Of a stretch of DNA of 64,000 nt, positions 21,140 to 33,661 are shown in pieces. Both the position numbers and the translations under genes were made by a program. Position 1 is the first letter of the stretch. Every line of letters begins with the position of its first letter. The notes under the pieces are model-generated. The model did no database searches, was not told the origin of the DNA, and worked only from the letters and a program-made list of their open reading frames with translations. The DNA is from Mucor racemosus (Eukaryota; Mucoromycota; Mucoromycetes; Mucorales; Mucoraceae): positions 2,802,501 to 2,866,500 of the forward strand of contig JAPEHQ010000002.1 of NCBI GenBank assembly GCA_027405735.1, in the 5' to 3' direction.

Positions 21140-22747
21140 AAATGCTAATTTAGAAATTTCAAATATTTATGATAAATAAAATTTAATCGAGTTTGCAAGC
21201 TCATAATACTTTTTACAATACCTCAAGGAGAGTGTGAATTAATTTTTTTAATGCAGCTAGGGTAATCTTGCTGGTAAATTCGTGTAAATGGATCACTTTA
21301 TTTAGGAACTATTTGAAATTCGATAATCTCACTAGCAAAATTTTTAACACGAGACGTTATATTTTTTCGCCAAACATTGGCATTTCCTGATGGATGAAAA
21401 TAGGCGTTTCAACATTATTCATCACTCGCTGACCAAATGAACAGATGAAAGTATACACATAGGATTACGCTATTTGATTTACATCTTTAAACAGGCATAA
21501 TCATACTGGATGGTCAAAGAATGATTCTTTAAAGAATTGTTTCATGCACTTTTTGCAAGAATTTGAAGCTCTAATTTAGTCGAAACTATTTCTTGAATTA
21601 TATATCTCCTTTCTATATTTTTATCTCAAAAAATTTTGAACATGAAAAATATAGTCAGCATCCGTGTCTCAACCCTTATAGATGTAAGCAAAAATCAGTG
21701 GAAATCGCATAATCCTCATTTTGACCCTGAAAATGGAATTTTTACTATATCCTTCCTAAGTCCAAAACAATAGATTTTTTTCGGAAATTTATATGAAAGC
21801 ATTTATTTAGTAATTAATTATCGATAACACAGACTTTTATGATAAAAACCGATTTTTCTTTTTTTCAAAATTGTGCAATTTTTTTGCTGAAGAAAATTTA
21901 AACTATTGTCACCATTCGACGTAAAATCTAACGTTCTACTGATAAGTATTAAAACCATTGCAAGTTTACATAATAATTTCTAGAGAAATATGTGAAAAAG
22001 TGCCGAGATTTTTCAAATTAACATTTTTTTTTGGATATGGAGATCAGAAAGCAGAATCATATCGGGGGTTTAAATACTATTTACTACTACTACTGCCAGA
22101 TCAAACTCTCAGAACATAAAGCAACTCTAATTGAAGTAAGCTACCTTTTTCCATGATAGAGTGAAAAAAAAAAAAATAAGAGAGTAAACTAAGTATGTTT
22201 AAATTAATTCAAAAGCTGAATGCTAAATAAAGATGATTCAAAAACAAAAAAAACATCTATATGATTAGTTGAGAATCGACATATCTGTAGTTGCAACCCT
22301 ATTCCCTAGGATTTCAACTTGACAACTACCGATACTCTGACAGGAAGGTATAACGTCTTAGATTTAGAATTTTAAAAACTGGAATCCTGGAATTTCAAGT
22401 AAATAGTATGTTTCTTCGGTGTGTCCAAAATTATTCCCTCATTGTGGTTATGGGTTTCTAAGCAATGAGTCGTAAAAGTATACTAACGGAAAGTTGTAGT
22501 CAAATGTTACTATACACTTTTATTCATATTCAACTTGATTTATTACTTAAATTTAAACTTATTAGCATTGACAATTTGTGATGGACCGCCATTGTTGTGC
22601 TCCGCCGGAATACTCAATAAAGAGCCTTCAAAACAAAAGACCGAATTCCTTATAAATGTAAGAAGGAGGGAGGGACGTGGTTCTTCCTTTTTCCAAAGAT
22701 AGACATAACCCTTTCTCTCTTTTTCTTTTCCCTGTTTCATCAACACA
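21140..22747. other. Intergenic, nothing recognised
   Basis: 1.6 kb of AT-rich spacer between the LysM gene and the EamA transporter gene. No coding frame, RNA gene or window-internal repeat partner was found. The last 100 bases are pyrimidine-rich (TCTCTCTTTTTCTTTTCC) and probably form the transporter promoter. Confidence 0.5.
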
Positions 22748-24053
22748 ATGTCTAAAATATCGGCTGAAGATGATGGCCGAATTCACCCTATTCCTTCCAG
22801 CATCATCATTGTGAACGAGGCTACACCATTATTGTCTCAAGAACAACATTTGGCAGGTAGTCATACAGAAAACATTACATTATCTTCCTGTATGTCTTTG
22901 AGCACTGACGAACGAGCTCGAACGAGAGAGCTGAAGGGCCTCTTATTGTTGGCTATATCATCACTTTTGTTTGCTTGTGTTTCCGTCATTGTAAAATGGT
23001 TAGGAGATAATGATTACTCATCTGTTGAAATTGTCTTGGCTCGAGCTTGTATACAACTTCCATTAGGAATTTTAGGATGTTGTATTGTAGGTGTTAGCCC
23101 CTTTGGTAAAAAAGGTGTAAGACGATGGTTATTTTTTCGAGCACTTGCAAGTTCTATTGCTTTACTTTTATTTTTTTATAGTTTGACAAAATTATCATTG
23201 ATAGATGCAACAGGTTTGTATCATTAAATCAGGATTAACACATTTTGCATTATTATAACGCCAAATATTATAGTCATTTTTTTCTTGGGCCCATTATTCA
23301 AAGTAATGATTGGATGCATAGTTTTAAACGATAGTTTTTCTGTATCTGATGTTTTCAATTCAATTCTCTGCTTTGTGGGATTTTTATTCATCGTAAAACC
23401 TCGATTTCTTTTTTATGAGACGCAACAAGACGATGGATATGGAATATCTTATGCAGTTTCTTGTTCTTTAGCTGCTGCATTGATGTCAGCTATGGCTTAT
23501 ATCACTGTGCGTAAAGTAGGTCAACAGCACGTCATGGTTCATGTGGTTTACTTTGGATTGGTATCTACATTACTTTGTATACCAATGATGTTTATGAATC
23601 TACAATCATTCATTATGCCTCAAGATAAAGACATTGTGCTCTTTGTGTCTGTAGGTGGGTTAGCATTTTTAGGACAATATTTTATCAATATTGGGTAAAT
23701 ATGCACAATTTGTATCTTGATATTTTCATTTGGTAATTTAATATGCATAATTTCGTAGTTTGAAGATGGCACCTATTGGTTTGGTTACTGTACTTCGATC
23801 AATCGATGTTGTATTTGCCTTTTTATTTGGCGTTGTTATCTTTCATGAATTACCTGGCTTTTATACCTTGGTTGGGTCACTTATTATAGTCACAATGACT
23901 AGTACAATTAGTATGCATCAATGGCATAGACAAGAATTAAGAAATGCTGCCATCAAAAGACGTAAATCAAAAGATAAATTAATTCAACACCAGCAAAAGC
24001 AACAAAAGCAACAACAATTACAACAAAATGAAGCATCAACATCTACTGCATAA
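22748..24053 (+). CDS. EamA/DMT-family membrane transporter
   Basis: Three exons (22748-23213, 23274-23694, 23759-24053) encode 393 residues. About ten hydrophobic segments start at residue 65 (LLLLAISSLLFACVSVIVKW) and form two EamA halves. Family hallmarks are FFRALASSIALLLFFYSLT, LSLIDATVIFFLGPLF at the first splice junction, and MAPIGLVTVLRSIDVVFAFL in the second half. These SLC35G-like drug/metabolite transporters are usually antiporters or exporters; the substrate here cannot be read from sequence. The N-terminus has an EATPLLSQ-type acidic dileucine motif, a common vacuole or endosome sorting signal. The C-tail is Lys/Gln-rich. It is convergent with the SerRS gene, whose stop is only 29 bp away, so the 3' UTRs must overlap. 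Confidence 0.88.
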
Positions 24054-24082
24054 ATAATACCCTCTCATAATCAAATGTAATT

Positions 24083-25636
24083 TTATTTTAGTATACTAGG
24101 TTCACCAGGAATCCATTTACGAAGCGGTAATGGTACATCTACACCACCATCTGATCTTTGGTGTGTTTCTAATAAAGCAATAATAACTCTTGGAACTGCC
24201 ATTGCTGTACCATTTAAAGTATGACAATAGTTGACCCATTTTTCTTTTACGCTCCAAGGAACTCGAACATCTTTTGATCCAACATTTTCTTTAAATTCTT
24301 TTGATAAATATCTAATATCCAATCTTCTTGTTTGATAATCTGTACAATTTGAGGTAGATGAAATCTAAAAATGACATGTATTAGTTGTCATCCCCGATCT
24401 AAATACTCTTCTTTTCATGTTATATACCTCTCCCCAACCATTTTTTCCAGGCATCCATGCTTCCATATCATATTTTCTATAAGCACTAGCACCTAATTCT
24501 TCAGTAGGCATATCTAAAACTCTAAAGCAAAGTCCTAAATCAGAAAATATATCTTCTTGAAGTGATCTTAATTCAGCCAACATGGCTTCACTTTGTTGTG
24601 GTGTTGTAACACAGAATAACTCAACTTTAGAAAATTGATGAACTCGATATAATCCTCGCTCCTCGGCAGATCCATGACCAGCTTCAGCTCTAAATGCATG
24701 ACTGAATCCTACAATTTTCTTTGGAAGTTCTTCCTCTGCAAAGACTTTTGTTGCTGACAACCCTGCTAATGGAATTTCAGCTGTACCAACTAAACATAAT
24801 TTGGGTGCTGTAGTATTGATTGTACTTGCTGTTGTTACATCGTAGATTTGAGAGGCTTCCTTTTTACGAGGCTGGAACCCACAACCATATGCAATTGAAG
24901 TACGTACCATATCTGGCGCTAACACTGGGGAAAATCCTCTAGCAGCAGCTTTGTGCATCGCATATTGAATCAATGCAAATTCAAGCCAGGCCCCATAATT
25001 CTTCAAATAATAAAATTTGGATCCGGTAACTAGAGAAGCTTGTTCGAAGTCTATCATATCTAATGTCTCTGCAATATCAACATGGTCTTTTATGTCTTTA
25101 CCACCTTTACGAGGTTCGCCCACAATTTTTAAAACTTTTGCATTTTCTTCAGGGCCAATGGGTGTTTCTGAATGAGTATTATTAGGAATTTGAAGAGCTT
25201 GTGTTGTGAGTTCACTTTCCATGGAGCTGATTTGTGTCTCTAATTGACGCAACTGCTCTTTCCATTGTTTGGCTTGGTTAATATATTCTTGACGTTTTTC
25301 GGGAGTAGGAGCAGAGCGTATCAATTTATTGACTTGATCACGCTCATCACGCAACTTTTGAGCTTGAGATTCAAGTATTGCAAGTTCAGAGTAAAGTTCT
25401 TTCACTTTATAAACACTATCAGACTCGTAATTACGCAGACGCATGTTGGTAGCAATAGCTTCTGCGTTGTTTGCATAGTAAGCTAAATCAAGCTTAGGGG
25501 GTATACGATGAATATCTTCCTCTGCGGCGGTGGATAAGGTTCGTACAATATTTAGGCATTGTCCAATTCGATTATAACGAGTTATTTGCTGTTTGTTTTT
25601 AACAAACGAAGCAAAACGAAGTGTATTTCTTAACAT
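24083..25636 (-). CDS. DIA4: Mitochondrial seryl-tRNA synthetase
   Basis: Two exons (25636-24428 and 24364-24083) give 496 residues. The N-terminus MLRNTLRFASFVKNKQQITR is Arg/Lys-rich and free of acidic residues, as in a mitochondrial presequence. A long tRNA-binding coiled coil follows (about 75-165). The class II catalytic core has the serine-specific GTAEIPLAGL, motif 2 with FRAEAG and RGLYRVHQFSKVELF, and motif 3 LNGTAMAVPRVIIALLETHQ with its conserved Arg. It charges tRNA-Ser in mitochondria. An in-frame ATG at 25726 would add 30 residues, including a Pro run encoded by a C11 tract; the 25636 start gives a better targeting peptide. A cytosolic paralogue is expected elsewhere in the genome. 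Confidence 0.93.
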
Positions 25637-26677
25637 GGTAAGAAGGTTATAATTTGAAATAATATAATCAGGGTGACAATTAAAAGAAGGGGGGGGGGGA
25701 GGGGAGTAGGCCAGGCTTCTGAACACTCGGTGATTAAAACAATGATTTGACAGATTTTTCTTCTTTGCCTGGAAAGAAATAAGGCTTCCGACTTGGACAA
25801 TAGTTGCATAGTATATAGCTGATACCTAGAAAGTTATGTTTACGTACTAGTGATTTTGATAACCGAGTATGCTCTTGTTTCAGGTGAATAATCCATGATT
25901 TTGAGATTTATTTAACTATCCTTTTTTTTTTGGGATGAGTTTTTAATGATTTGTGTCTTTTATCTTCAAAACCGGAGCGTGAGATCATTTCATTAAATAA
26001 CTTTTCAATATAAAATACAAGCATATACCTGAGATGCTGCTAAATATATTGCAAATAATAATACGATTCTGAAGTAAGTTATAAGTGCAAATAAACTCTT
26101 TAATCCTAAAAATCAGCTATGAAAAATATGTAATTTTCAATTTCCGTACGTTTCATGGAATTGGCAAGCTAAAAACTCATACAAATCCGTATTATATTTT
26201 TTTAGAAAAAAAATATCAGAGCATCTAATGCATTTTCAAAATAATACTCATGAAATTCTATTTAATTTAATTAATTTTGAGAATGTTAAAACCCTCAAAA
26301 ACAATGGATGTCGTGGAAATTATCAATTTTGGTAACAATTAATAGTATCCCATATTGTTTGCAGTAAAAGTGCACAACGCTATAATATTAATTCAAATCA
26401 ATTTAAAGCAATTGTATGTTGTACTATAATATGTCCACATTATTAAATTGACGAGATATAGTCCATGGAAACCTAGCAGCATCATATTTGCTGGTCTACA
26501 AATGTACGAAATTTTACATTTGATTTATTAACCAATATCTACTTCGTAGCTAGGCAGCGCAAAAAAAGCAGCAGAAGCTCTTGTATATCGTATTTGAAGT
26601 TGTGCAGAACTGTTAAATGTTTGTCTTTATTGAACAATTATTAAGTTACATTGCTTTATATATCGGGTTGAAACGAG

Positions 26678-26683
26678 CACGTG
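26678..26683. promoter_or_regulatory. E-box CACGTG
   Basis: Palindromic CACGTG about 195 bp upstream of the ATG at 26877, in a locally GC-rich segment. It is a bHLH-factor binding consensus. A single hexamer can occur by chance, but it is unusual in DNA this AT-rich. Confidence 0.35.
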
Positions 26684-26740
26684 ACCCACATGTTAACTGA
26701 CCTGCGCGCTTTTTCTCGGGATTGTAACCCACACAATAGA

Positions 26741-26746
26741 ACGCGT
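26741..26746. promoter_or_regulatory. MCB-type ACGCGT box
   Basis: ACGCGT is the MluI cell-cycle box bound by MBF-type complexes in fungi, which activate G1/S genes. It lies about 130 bp upstream of the ATG of the possible TPX2-like gene, consistent with a cell-cycle role. Only one copy is present. Confidence 0.4.
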
Positions 26747-26876
26747 GCATTGGAAAATCTCCCTCACAAAGGGAGGAGAAAGTGGGGCTTGTTAGTGCAA
26801 ATAATACTGACAAAAAAAAAAAAAAAAACCAATCTTTCTCTCCTTTCCTCTTTATAAAAAAAGTTGTTTTTGTAAA

Positions 26877-28225
26877 ATGCCCAACTCACCGCTTCGTTCA
26901 AGTTCTGAGCAAACGCTTATCAAAGAGAGCCCATCAAGATTTCAAAATAGATATACAGAAAGATTCAAATCTGTACTTGAGTCGCCACCACGTGAGAATA
27001 CATCTTCATCTTTTACAGCAAAAAGTAGCCCTTTAAGATCTGCTACTCCAGGATCTCAACACAAGATATTCGATAATGGAAAATATACAAGTTTTGAAAT
27101 ACCCAATGAAGATCGTGGCGAGTGGAGAGAGTTGTCTGTAAAGGATGAAGTTGATTTGATTAATGTATCTGCTTCTCCAGTACGTCAAGAAAGTTTTTCA
27201 CCAAAACCTTCCCATGAAAAAAAGTCAAGTGCTACTCCTCCTCAAGAACAACAACAACAGCAATATCATGTCAGTAGACCTCATCGAGTACCTCATTACA
27301 TGCAAGCAACCAAGTCATTCTACGATAAAGTAAACAATAAAAAGGAGGACCGTCGAACAGATAACATTTTGAGACCTCGTTTCAAAGGTGGCATTACTGT
27401 AAGTCAATAGATACATCAACAAATTGTTCTTATCTTCTAACTGTTTTACCATTAAAAAAAAAAAAAAGAAACGAGTAAGTACTTCCAAGATACCCCGTTA
27501 TCGATCTACTACTAGTATCAATGCTGTCGAAGATATTCAATCTGAAATGACTCCCGACGATGTTTATGTTCCTATGGCTGCACGTATAAAATTATTCGAA
27601 AAAGGACTTGGTAATGGTTCAAACAAACCTGCTCCTATTGTAAGTAATATATACTACTATGCCTTTAACTTAAATTATGTGTAACAATTGTACTAACAAC
27701 ACTCCCCCTGAAAATAAAAACGTAGACACCAAAATATAGTAGAAGTAATTCAATGAATAATCATTCACCTTCACCGTCTGTTAATAGCTCTAAACAATCA
27801 AGCTCAACTACAACTGGTCAACGCCGTATTCAAAACCATAATGAAACAACAGATGGAATGCCTAGTTATCTCAGACAAACATCTTCTTCTTCTATCAAAC
27901 AAAAAGAGCATCATGCATCAAAATCAACATCACCTCAATCACAGCCATCACCAACATTACGAAAGAAGAAGGAAGTAAAGGTAGAGAATAAAATGTCTTG
28001 ATTGTTATAGAATTCAATTTGATATTTATATTATAGCCATTTTATTTCGCAACAAGTAAACGAGCAGAACATTATGAATCTACATTTAATGACAAATTAA
28101 ATTTATGGAAAGTGAAGGATAAACAAGCAATCGAAAATAATAGTAATAATAGAGGAATTAAGCGAAAGAATACTACTACAACTGATACCTCACAAAAACA
28201 TACAAAGCATAATAAAACCAACTAG
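26877..28225 (+). CDS. Ser/Pro-rich protein with possible TPX2-like C-terminus
   Basis: Four exons (26877-27398, 27469-27639, 27726-27980, 28037-28225), all phase 0, give 378 residues. Most of it is disordered and rich in Ser, Pro, Lys and Gln, with many SP/TP sites (SPLRS, SPSRF, SPVRQ, SPKPS), which are candidate CDK sites. A conserved-looking middle block reads PDDVYVPMAARIKLFEKGLG. The C-terminal exon reads PFYFATSKRAEHYESTFNDK, close to the FxFxTxxRAxxxxxF pattern of TPX2-type microtubule-binding proteins. A spindle or microtubule role is therefore suggested, supported weakly by the upstream MCB box. The exon 2 acceptor follows an A14 run, which is unusual, but joining there preserves the frame. 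Function unproven. Confidence 0.65.
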
Positions 28226-28331
28226 TATATTTTTTAATATTCACTTTTTTTTTGCAATAAAAAATTATAATGTATACAACAGTTTATTTAATTTAAAAGT
28301 TGGTTTATTATCAAAATCCACAAGAAATAAT

Positions 28332-29129
28332 TTATTTCTCCTAAAAAACATACAGAAAAACTTAGTTTCTAGGTGAAAAATACATACAATTCATATAATC
28401 AACTTACGGGAATCTCAACCTCACCAGCATCGATAGCAGCGCAAAGATCCTTGGGGTTTTGACCGTCGACAGTACAACCGACAGAGAAAGCGGTACCAAG
28501 GATTTCCTTGACGGTACCAGAGAGTTCACGAGCCAAAGACTTGAAACGCATGGTACGGGCAATTTCGATAATATCCTCAAGAGCAACGTTACCACTGTGC
28601 TTGACTATAGATATATCGCAATCAATAAACGAAATTCTATTGTAATTTATATAGATTTACTTACTGTTCTTCTCCTTCTTACGGTCACGGAGAGGTTCCT
28701 TAAGAGCCTTGATAACCAAAGAGGAAGCAGAGGGAACAACAGAAACTTGAGCTTGACGGTTTTGAATGGTCAATTGAACAGTGACACGGAGACCCTTCCA
28801 GTCCTTAGTACCCTTGGCGATATCTTCACCAACCTTCTTGGGAGACAAACCAAGAGGACCAATCTTGGGAGCTAATATTTTATATCAAATTTAAATCAGT
28901 TTGCTGTTATTTCAAAATGTCGAATTCGTCTATTTTTTATAAATATTTACCGAGAGCAGAAGAAGCACCAACTTCACCACTATACACAAAAAAAAAAAAA
29001 AAATGGTATTGTTGTTAATTATCCATGTTTGTTGAGAATCGACTAAATCAATTTTTTATCATCCAATATTTACCCAGTAGCACGGAGGTAGATAATCTTA
29101 ACCTCAGAGGGATCGAACTTAGGAGGCAT
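28332..29129 (-). CDS. RPL12: 60S ribosomal protein L12 (uL11)
   Basis: Five exons (29129-29074, 28979-28951, 28871-28665, 28604-28408, 28340-28332) splice to exactly 165 residues, the normal eukaryotic length. Sequence follows the family throughout: [91 protein letters not shown] and [11 protein letters not shown]. uL11 forms the base of the ribosomal stalk where elongation factors dock. The last exon contributes only three codons (Glu, Lys, stop), giving a C-terminal EIPEK. Without that exon the frame would read through GTAAGT to IPVS. The nine-nucleotide exon is preferred because the donor and acceptor are both canonical and many family members end in an acidic residue after IP. Confidence 0.94.
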
Positions 29130-31085
29130 TTTATACTATCAACTACAAGTTAGATGGATGGATGGATGGATTGATACATGGTGTACATTTCTTACGTTGT
29201 TATAAAGAGAAGGTTGTATCAATTCACCACTGTCATTATTTTTTAATCCAAACGCCCCTCCTCCTCAAGCCCGCTCTGGTTCGAGGGACTCTCTCCTTTT
29301 TCTCTCTCGACGCTCGACGCATTCGGGAATTGAATGCAAATGAAAATATTCAACATTTGCCAAACCTACGGTTTCATTCTGACAGCTGTCATCTTGTTTT
29401 TCTTTGATACTAATATTGATCACTTTCAAAGTTTTATGATTAACCTTTTAAAATGAAATTTTCCAAAAAAAAAAAAAAAAAAATGGCTCAAAAATTCGAA
29501 TTATATCAGATTGATAAACATGCAAGCAAATGTAATGCTGCAGACACATTCTTGACATGATCTAATGATATATTTGAGTTCAAATATTACTCTAAACCAC
29601 CATATTTAGCCGTAAAACTGATAAATGCTTTTACTGCGAACTTTTATATTTAGTATATATTGAATACGATTTGATGTTCTTGAAAAGGATTTTCTATTCA
29701 GTGAAACCTTCAATTTGAAGACTATCGATCCCTCATTATTATGTAGAGGAATACAACAGAATTTGCAGTCAGTATAATTGTTCAAATGGAGGCTTTTGGA
29801 TTTCAAACGTGGGTTTCCGATCCAATTACTGATAGTTGTTGAACTCGAGTACAGATTTTATTATCTCTTTTTTTTTGCAGTTATCTGATTCTGGATGGTG
29901 AAGACATGAATATCAGATCGCTCAATGCATTCAAAACTTAGAAAAAAGATATATATCACCTAATAACACCAACAATTTACCAAGATTAGCTAAAACTAGT
30001 ATTTAAATGCTTCATTCTGATGAGCTAAAGTTGTCCTGAGCTCTCAAAAGCGTACCAAATCAATTTTACCGTCTAGTAGACTCGTTCTGATGTATTTTAG
30101 TGCAATTTCGAGGCAAAAAATTTCACTTCATTTTTGCCTTACCATACCTCATTCAAAATCTCAAATTTTACAAAATTCAATTTTTTTCATCGAAAAAACG
30201 AATTTTTACTAAGATATATACTGAAGTTATATGACCGAAATTCTTGTATCTATGGACTGAAATTGTTTATTTTGAAGTTGTATGCCGATTTTTTTGACTT
30301 TACATTGAGGAAACTGAAATTTCATATTTTGGAAAATTCTGAAAGATTTTTGGAAAAATCTTTAAAAACAAAAAATAGAACAGTATAAAAAATTTAAAAA
30401 AAATGTAGATTTAATTAATTTACTTTAGTAACTTAATTATAAATATTTTTTTTAAAAATCCTTTAAAGACAACTTTTTTTTGCAAAACATCAAACTGATC
30501 CGAATTGCGACAGAATTTTCAAATGTTGATTTCAGTATTCAAACACCGAAACCTTCTGTTTTTTTTGCAAATTTCAAGAGTTTCTTTCTCGATATTACAT
30601 TCAAATGCTTTCTACCGAGAAAACTCTCGATGATATTCGTGTTATTTCTACATTCGGTGATATCTTTTTATGAGTTTTGCTTGGAATATTCATACCGTAA
30701 TTATGAATTAACCTGCAATATACATTTTAACAACAGTGTGGCTTATTGTTTAACTTTTTCAAGGAAGCAAATTTTATTTTTTTTTAATATTAAATCAGGA
30801 ATTCTTTTATATGAACATGCGGGAAAAAAAATAAGACAAGTGAGTAAATAGGTAATTGAACTGAAAGTGCGAAATTGTGATTGAGAGGGTTGTTGTTGTG
30901 TGTGATAAAAAATAATGAAATAGGGTGGAACAGAAAAAAAAAAGTTAAATATACATAAAAATGGGGTACTTTTTTAAAGAAAAAGGTTAATTTTTCAACA
31001 ATTTTTGACTTTTTTTTATGTACTTTGTGTTATATATATATATAAATGAATAGTTCTACGTTAACTTTTTAATTAGGACAAAAAT
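29130..31085. other. Gene-free, extremely AT-rich region
   Basis: Almost 2 kb between RPL12 and NOP56. The first 250 bp hold the RPL12 promoter, including a GGAT tetranucleotide run at 29154-29172, a pyrimidine stretch TCTCTCCTTTTTCTCTCTCG and CGACGCTCGACGC near 29307-29319. The remainder (29400-31080) is A/T-rich. Its plus-strand frames at 30134-30388 and 30480-30851 have Phe/Lys/Ile-biased composition expected from random AT-rich DNA, and no motif. Confidence 0.55.
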
Positions 31086-32692
31086 CTAATCCTTGTTCTT
31101 CTTCTCCTTCTTTTCCTTTTTCTCTTTCTTTTCCTTCTTCTCCTTCTTCTCCTTCTTCTCCTTTTTGTCCTTCTTGGACTTCTTGGCAGGCTTCTCTTCT
31201 TCTTCATCAGAGTCATCAGCTGTTCTCTTCTTGCCAGTAACAACAGGCTCAGAAACTTCATCCAAATCCAAGTCCAAATCATTCATGACGCTCTTCATGA
31301 CATCAATGTTCTTTTCAGGAAGTTTACCACTATCGAAAAATTCGAGACGTTCTTCGACTTGCTTCTTCAAAGCTTGACCAAACTTATCAGTAGGGACATC
31401 AGAGAAACAATCAATACGAGAGGCAATAGTACACTTGTTAGCCAAATAACGAGAGATACGACCCTTGTTCTTTTGACCAGCACGACCAATGAAAGAAGAG
31501 TGATAGATCAAACCGTACTTGGGAGTGTTACCCTTAGTCTTCAAGGCTCTGAAAAGGGCCTTCTCAGCACCTAAAATTTGCAAAGTGGAAGCAGGGTATT
31601 TTGACAAGTTAGTCAAGGAACCAGCTTGAGAGATCAAACGAGCACCAACAACTTCACCAATAAGAGCAGCCAAGTTGGGAGCAACATAACTCATTTTGGT
31701 AACTAAATAACCATGGAGCTTCTTGCGGTATTCAGCAAGAGAGATGACACGATCAGCAAAGTTTTGAATGTTGATCATATCAATGGGAGAAATATCAGTA
31801 CCCATGGAAGCACGGGCAGCATCCAAAATTTGTTGAGCAATAGTCTCATCACCATCACAGATTTCAGCAATAGCTTCTAAATCAGATTCAGAAAGTTCGG
31901 CCTTGTTCTTGACAACCTTGATAAGCTTAGCATATTTATAGTTATCATTAACAATCTTGACCATTTCGGGGAAATGCCATGAGTACCATTCCTTAACACG
32001 CATAGCAAATGTGTTGACATCCTTATCCATTTGATCCAAAAGAGCAATGGCTTGAATAATCATGTTATCAGCACGGTTAACGTTGAACTTAACCTTAGCA
32101 CGAGAGTAAGAGTGACCAAGACCAAGTTGAGCTCTTTCCAAATCACCGGCCTTGAGTTGACCGAGAAGTTTATCAGCCCACATACGGATACCACGAATAA
32201 GTTCTTGAACCATCTCATCAGAAGCACATTCAATGCTCAATTCACTCTTAATGGCACCAGCCAAATTCTTTTCAGTGACACCGAGACAAACCTTGGACTT
32301 CTTATCAGACTTGGGAAGGTTCATTTCTAAGAAAGCCTTCAAAGAAGGATTGACAATACCTGTAATTTGATTGAAATTAATATCACATTTCTCAATAAAA
32401 ATTTAAAATCACCATGGAAACTAACCTTCGGAAACATCATTGGCATTTTCTAAAGCATCAGCAGCATTTTTGAAAGGAGAGAAAGACTTAAGCTTCAACA
32501 TCTTACTGAACTTGGAAAGATCAGCAATAGAGTTTTGAACGGACTCCAACTTGGAACCGATCTCTTCTGATTGCAAACGCTCAAAAAGAGAGTAACCTGA
32601 AGCAGTCTCGAACAAGACGTAGTTGGCCTAATAACAGTTATAAATATGAATATTAAATACTATTGATAACTTGGATATTTCTATATTACCAT
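31086..32692 (-). CDS. NOP56: Nucleolar protein NOP56
   Basis: Three exons (32692-32690, 32627-32426, 32359-31086) give 492 residues. The first coding exon is only the ATG, followed by a 62-nt intron; the second begins [20 protein letters not shown], the Nop5 N-terminal domain. NOSIC and Nop domains follow, with [53 protein letters not shown] and [23 protein letters not shown]56 is a core protein of box C/D snoRNPs that guide rRNA 2'-O-methylation, acting with NOP58, fibrillarin and SNU13. The region [15 protein letters not shown] separates it from NOP58. The tail is a long Lys/Glu KKEKK repeat ending KNKD, typical of the family and encoded by a purine-rich near-microsatellite. Confidence 0.95.
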
Positions 32693-33661
32693 TTTTATCT
32701 ATGAAAATAAAGAGAGGTTATAAAAGAGAAACGTCAAATTCAAAAAAAAACTTTTTGTGGACTTTCCTCTACGAAAAAAAAATGCAACATTTGATGGAAA
32801 GTGGCGCTATTTAAGACTGTTTATCCTAGCTTGTCAAGTTAACTGTCCTTCTTTCCAAAGGTAAAATAAGGGTTGCCCGGGCAATTAGCAACTCCAAGAT
32901 CATTTGAGGTCTTTTTATGTGATTGAGAGGCTTTTTTAACAAAAAATTCTCGGTTATGAGCAGTTTAAATGAGCTGCTTGACAACAAATGTCGAAATTCT
33001 TTATAATTGATTTCTTCCTTTTGATTGATTCTAAACGATGAAATATCGAAAAAATTAATATGAATCATTAACATTGAGCAAACTATTATTAAAAGCATGA
33101 CATAATGAACAATGATTCCACAGTTTTATTATTTTGATTTTGATTTAAAGGCATTTGAAAAAAAGAATGTTTATCTGAAGATCACTAAAATCATCGATTT
33201 AAAGGATTTTTTGAGTACCCGTGAATCAGTTGTTACGGATGAGGTGGATTGAAAAGATTGCTTAACATGACAAGCATATTGTTAAATTTTTTTGTTCTGC
33301 AATAAATCTACTTATCTCGAATAAATTGACATGGTTGCAGACTAATCTACGCAACGATTTTTTATTTTCTGATTTTTCTCATAAAGAAAAAGCAGATTTT
33401 CTTTTATAAGTATTTCCATATATGAAGATAGATCTATACAAACACAATTACACTTAAATCAAGGATTCCGTATCTAGCTTTTATCAAGCAAATACAATCT
33501 GATGGAGTAACTGAGTGCCGCATTTAGCCGGTAGTGTCTTTGTTTGACCTCATTGAAACACCGCTCACAAATGTTGGTATAAATCTTAGTAATTCAGTAG
33601 ATAACCCTTATTCTGGGGAATCATTTCTTCATTATTCTCTTTTTCTATCTTTTGATTTAGT
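32693..33661. promoter_or_regulatory. Divergent intergenic region, NOP56 / GGT
   Basis: 970 bp between two divergently transcribed genes. It is AT-rich with no recognisable gene. The minus-strand frame at 32826-33098 has no features of a real protein. No specific regulatory motif was identified with confidence. Confidence 0.45.

Larger units (their letters stand above)
25637..26876. promoter_or_regulatory. Divergent intergenic region, SerRS / spindle-type gene
   Basis: About 1.2 kb shared by two divergent genes. It contains a G11 tract next to GGGG at 25689-25704, a long AT-rich middle and a GC-richer stretch at 26660-26780 close to the plus-strand gene. Two recognisable motifs lie in that stretch and are listed separately. 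No gene was seen. Confidence 0.5.

Noticed and set aside
28980..29073. Possible box C/D snoRNA in RPL12 intron 1
   Set aside because: A GATGATA-like C box is present, but there is no D box at suitable spacing and no terminal stem.
30134..30851. Two plus-strand frames of 84 and 123 codons
   Set aside because: Composition is Phe/Lys/Ile/Asn as expected of AT-rich non-coding DNA, with no start context, splice partner or motif.
31086..32692. NOP56 gene first considered as NOP58
   Set aside because: The [20 protein letters not shown] block and the start [14 protein letters not shown] are NOP56-type.
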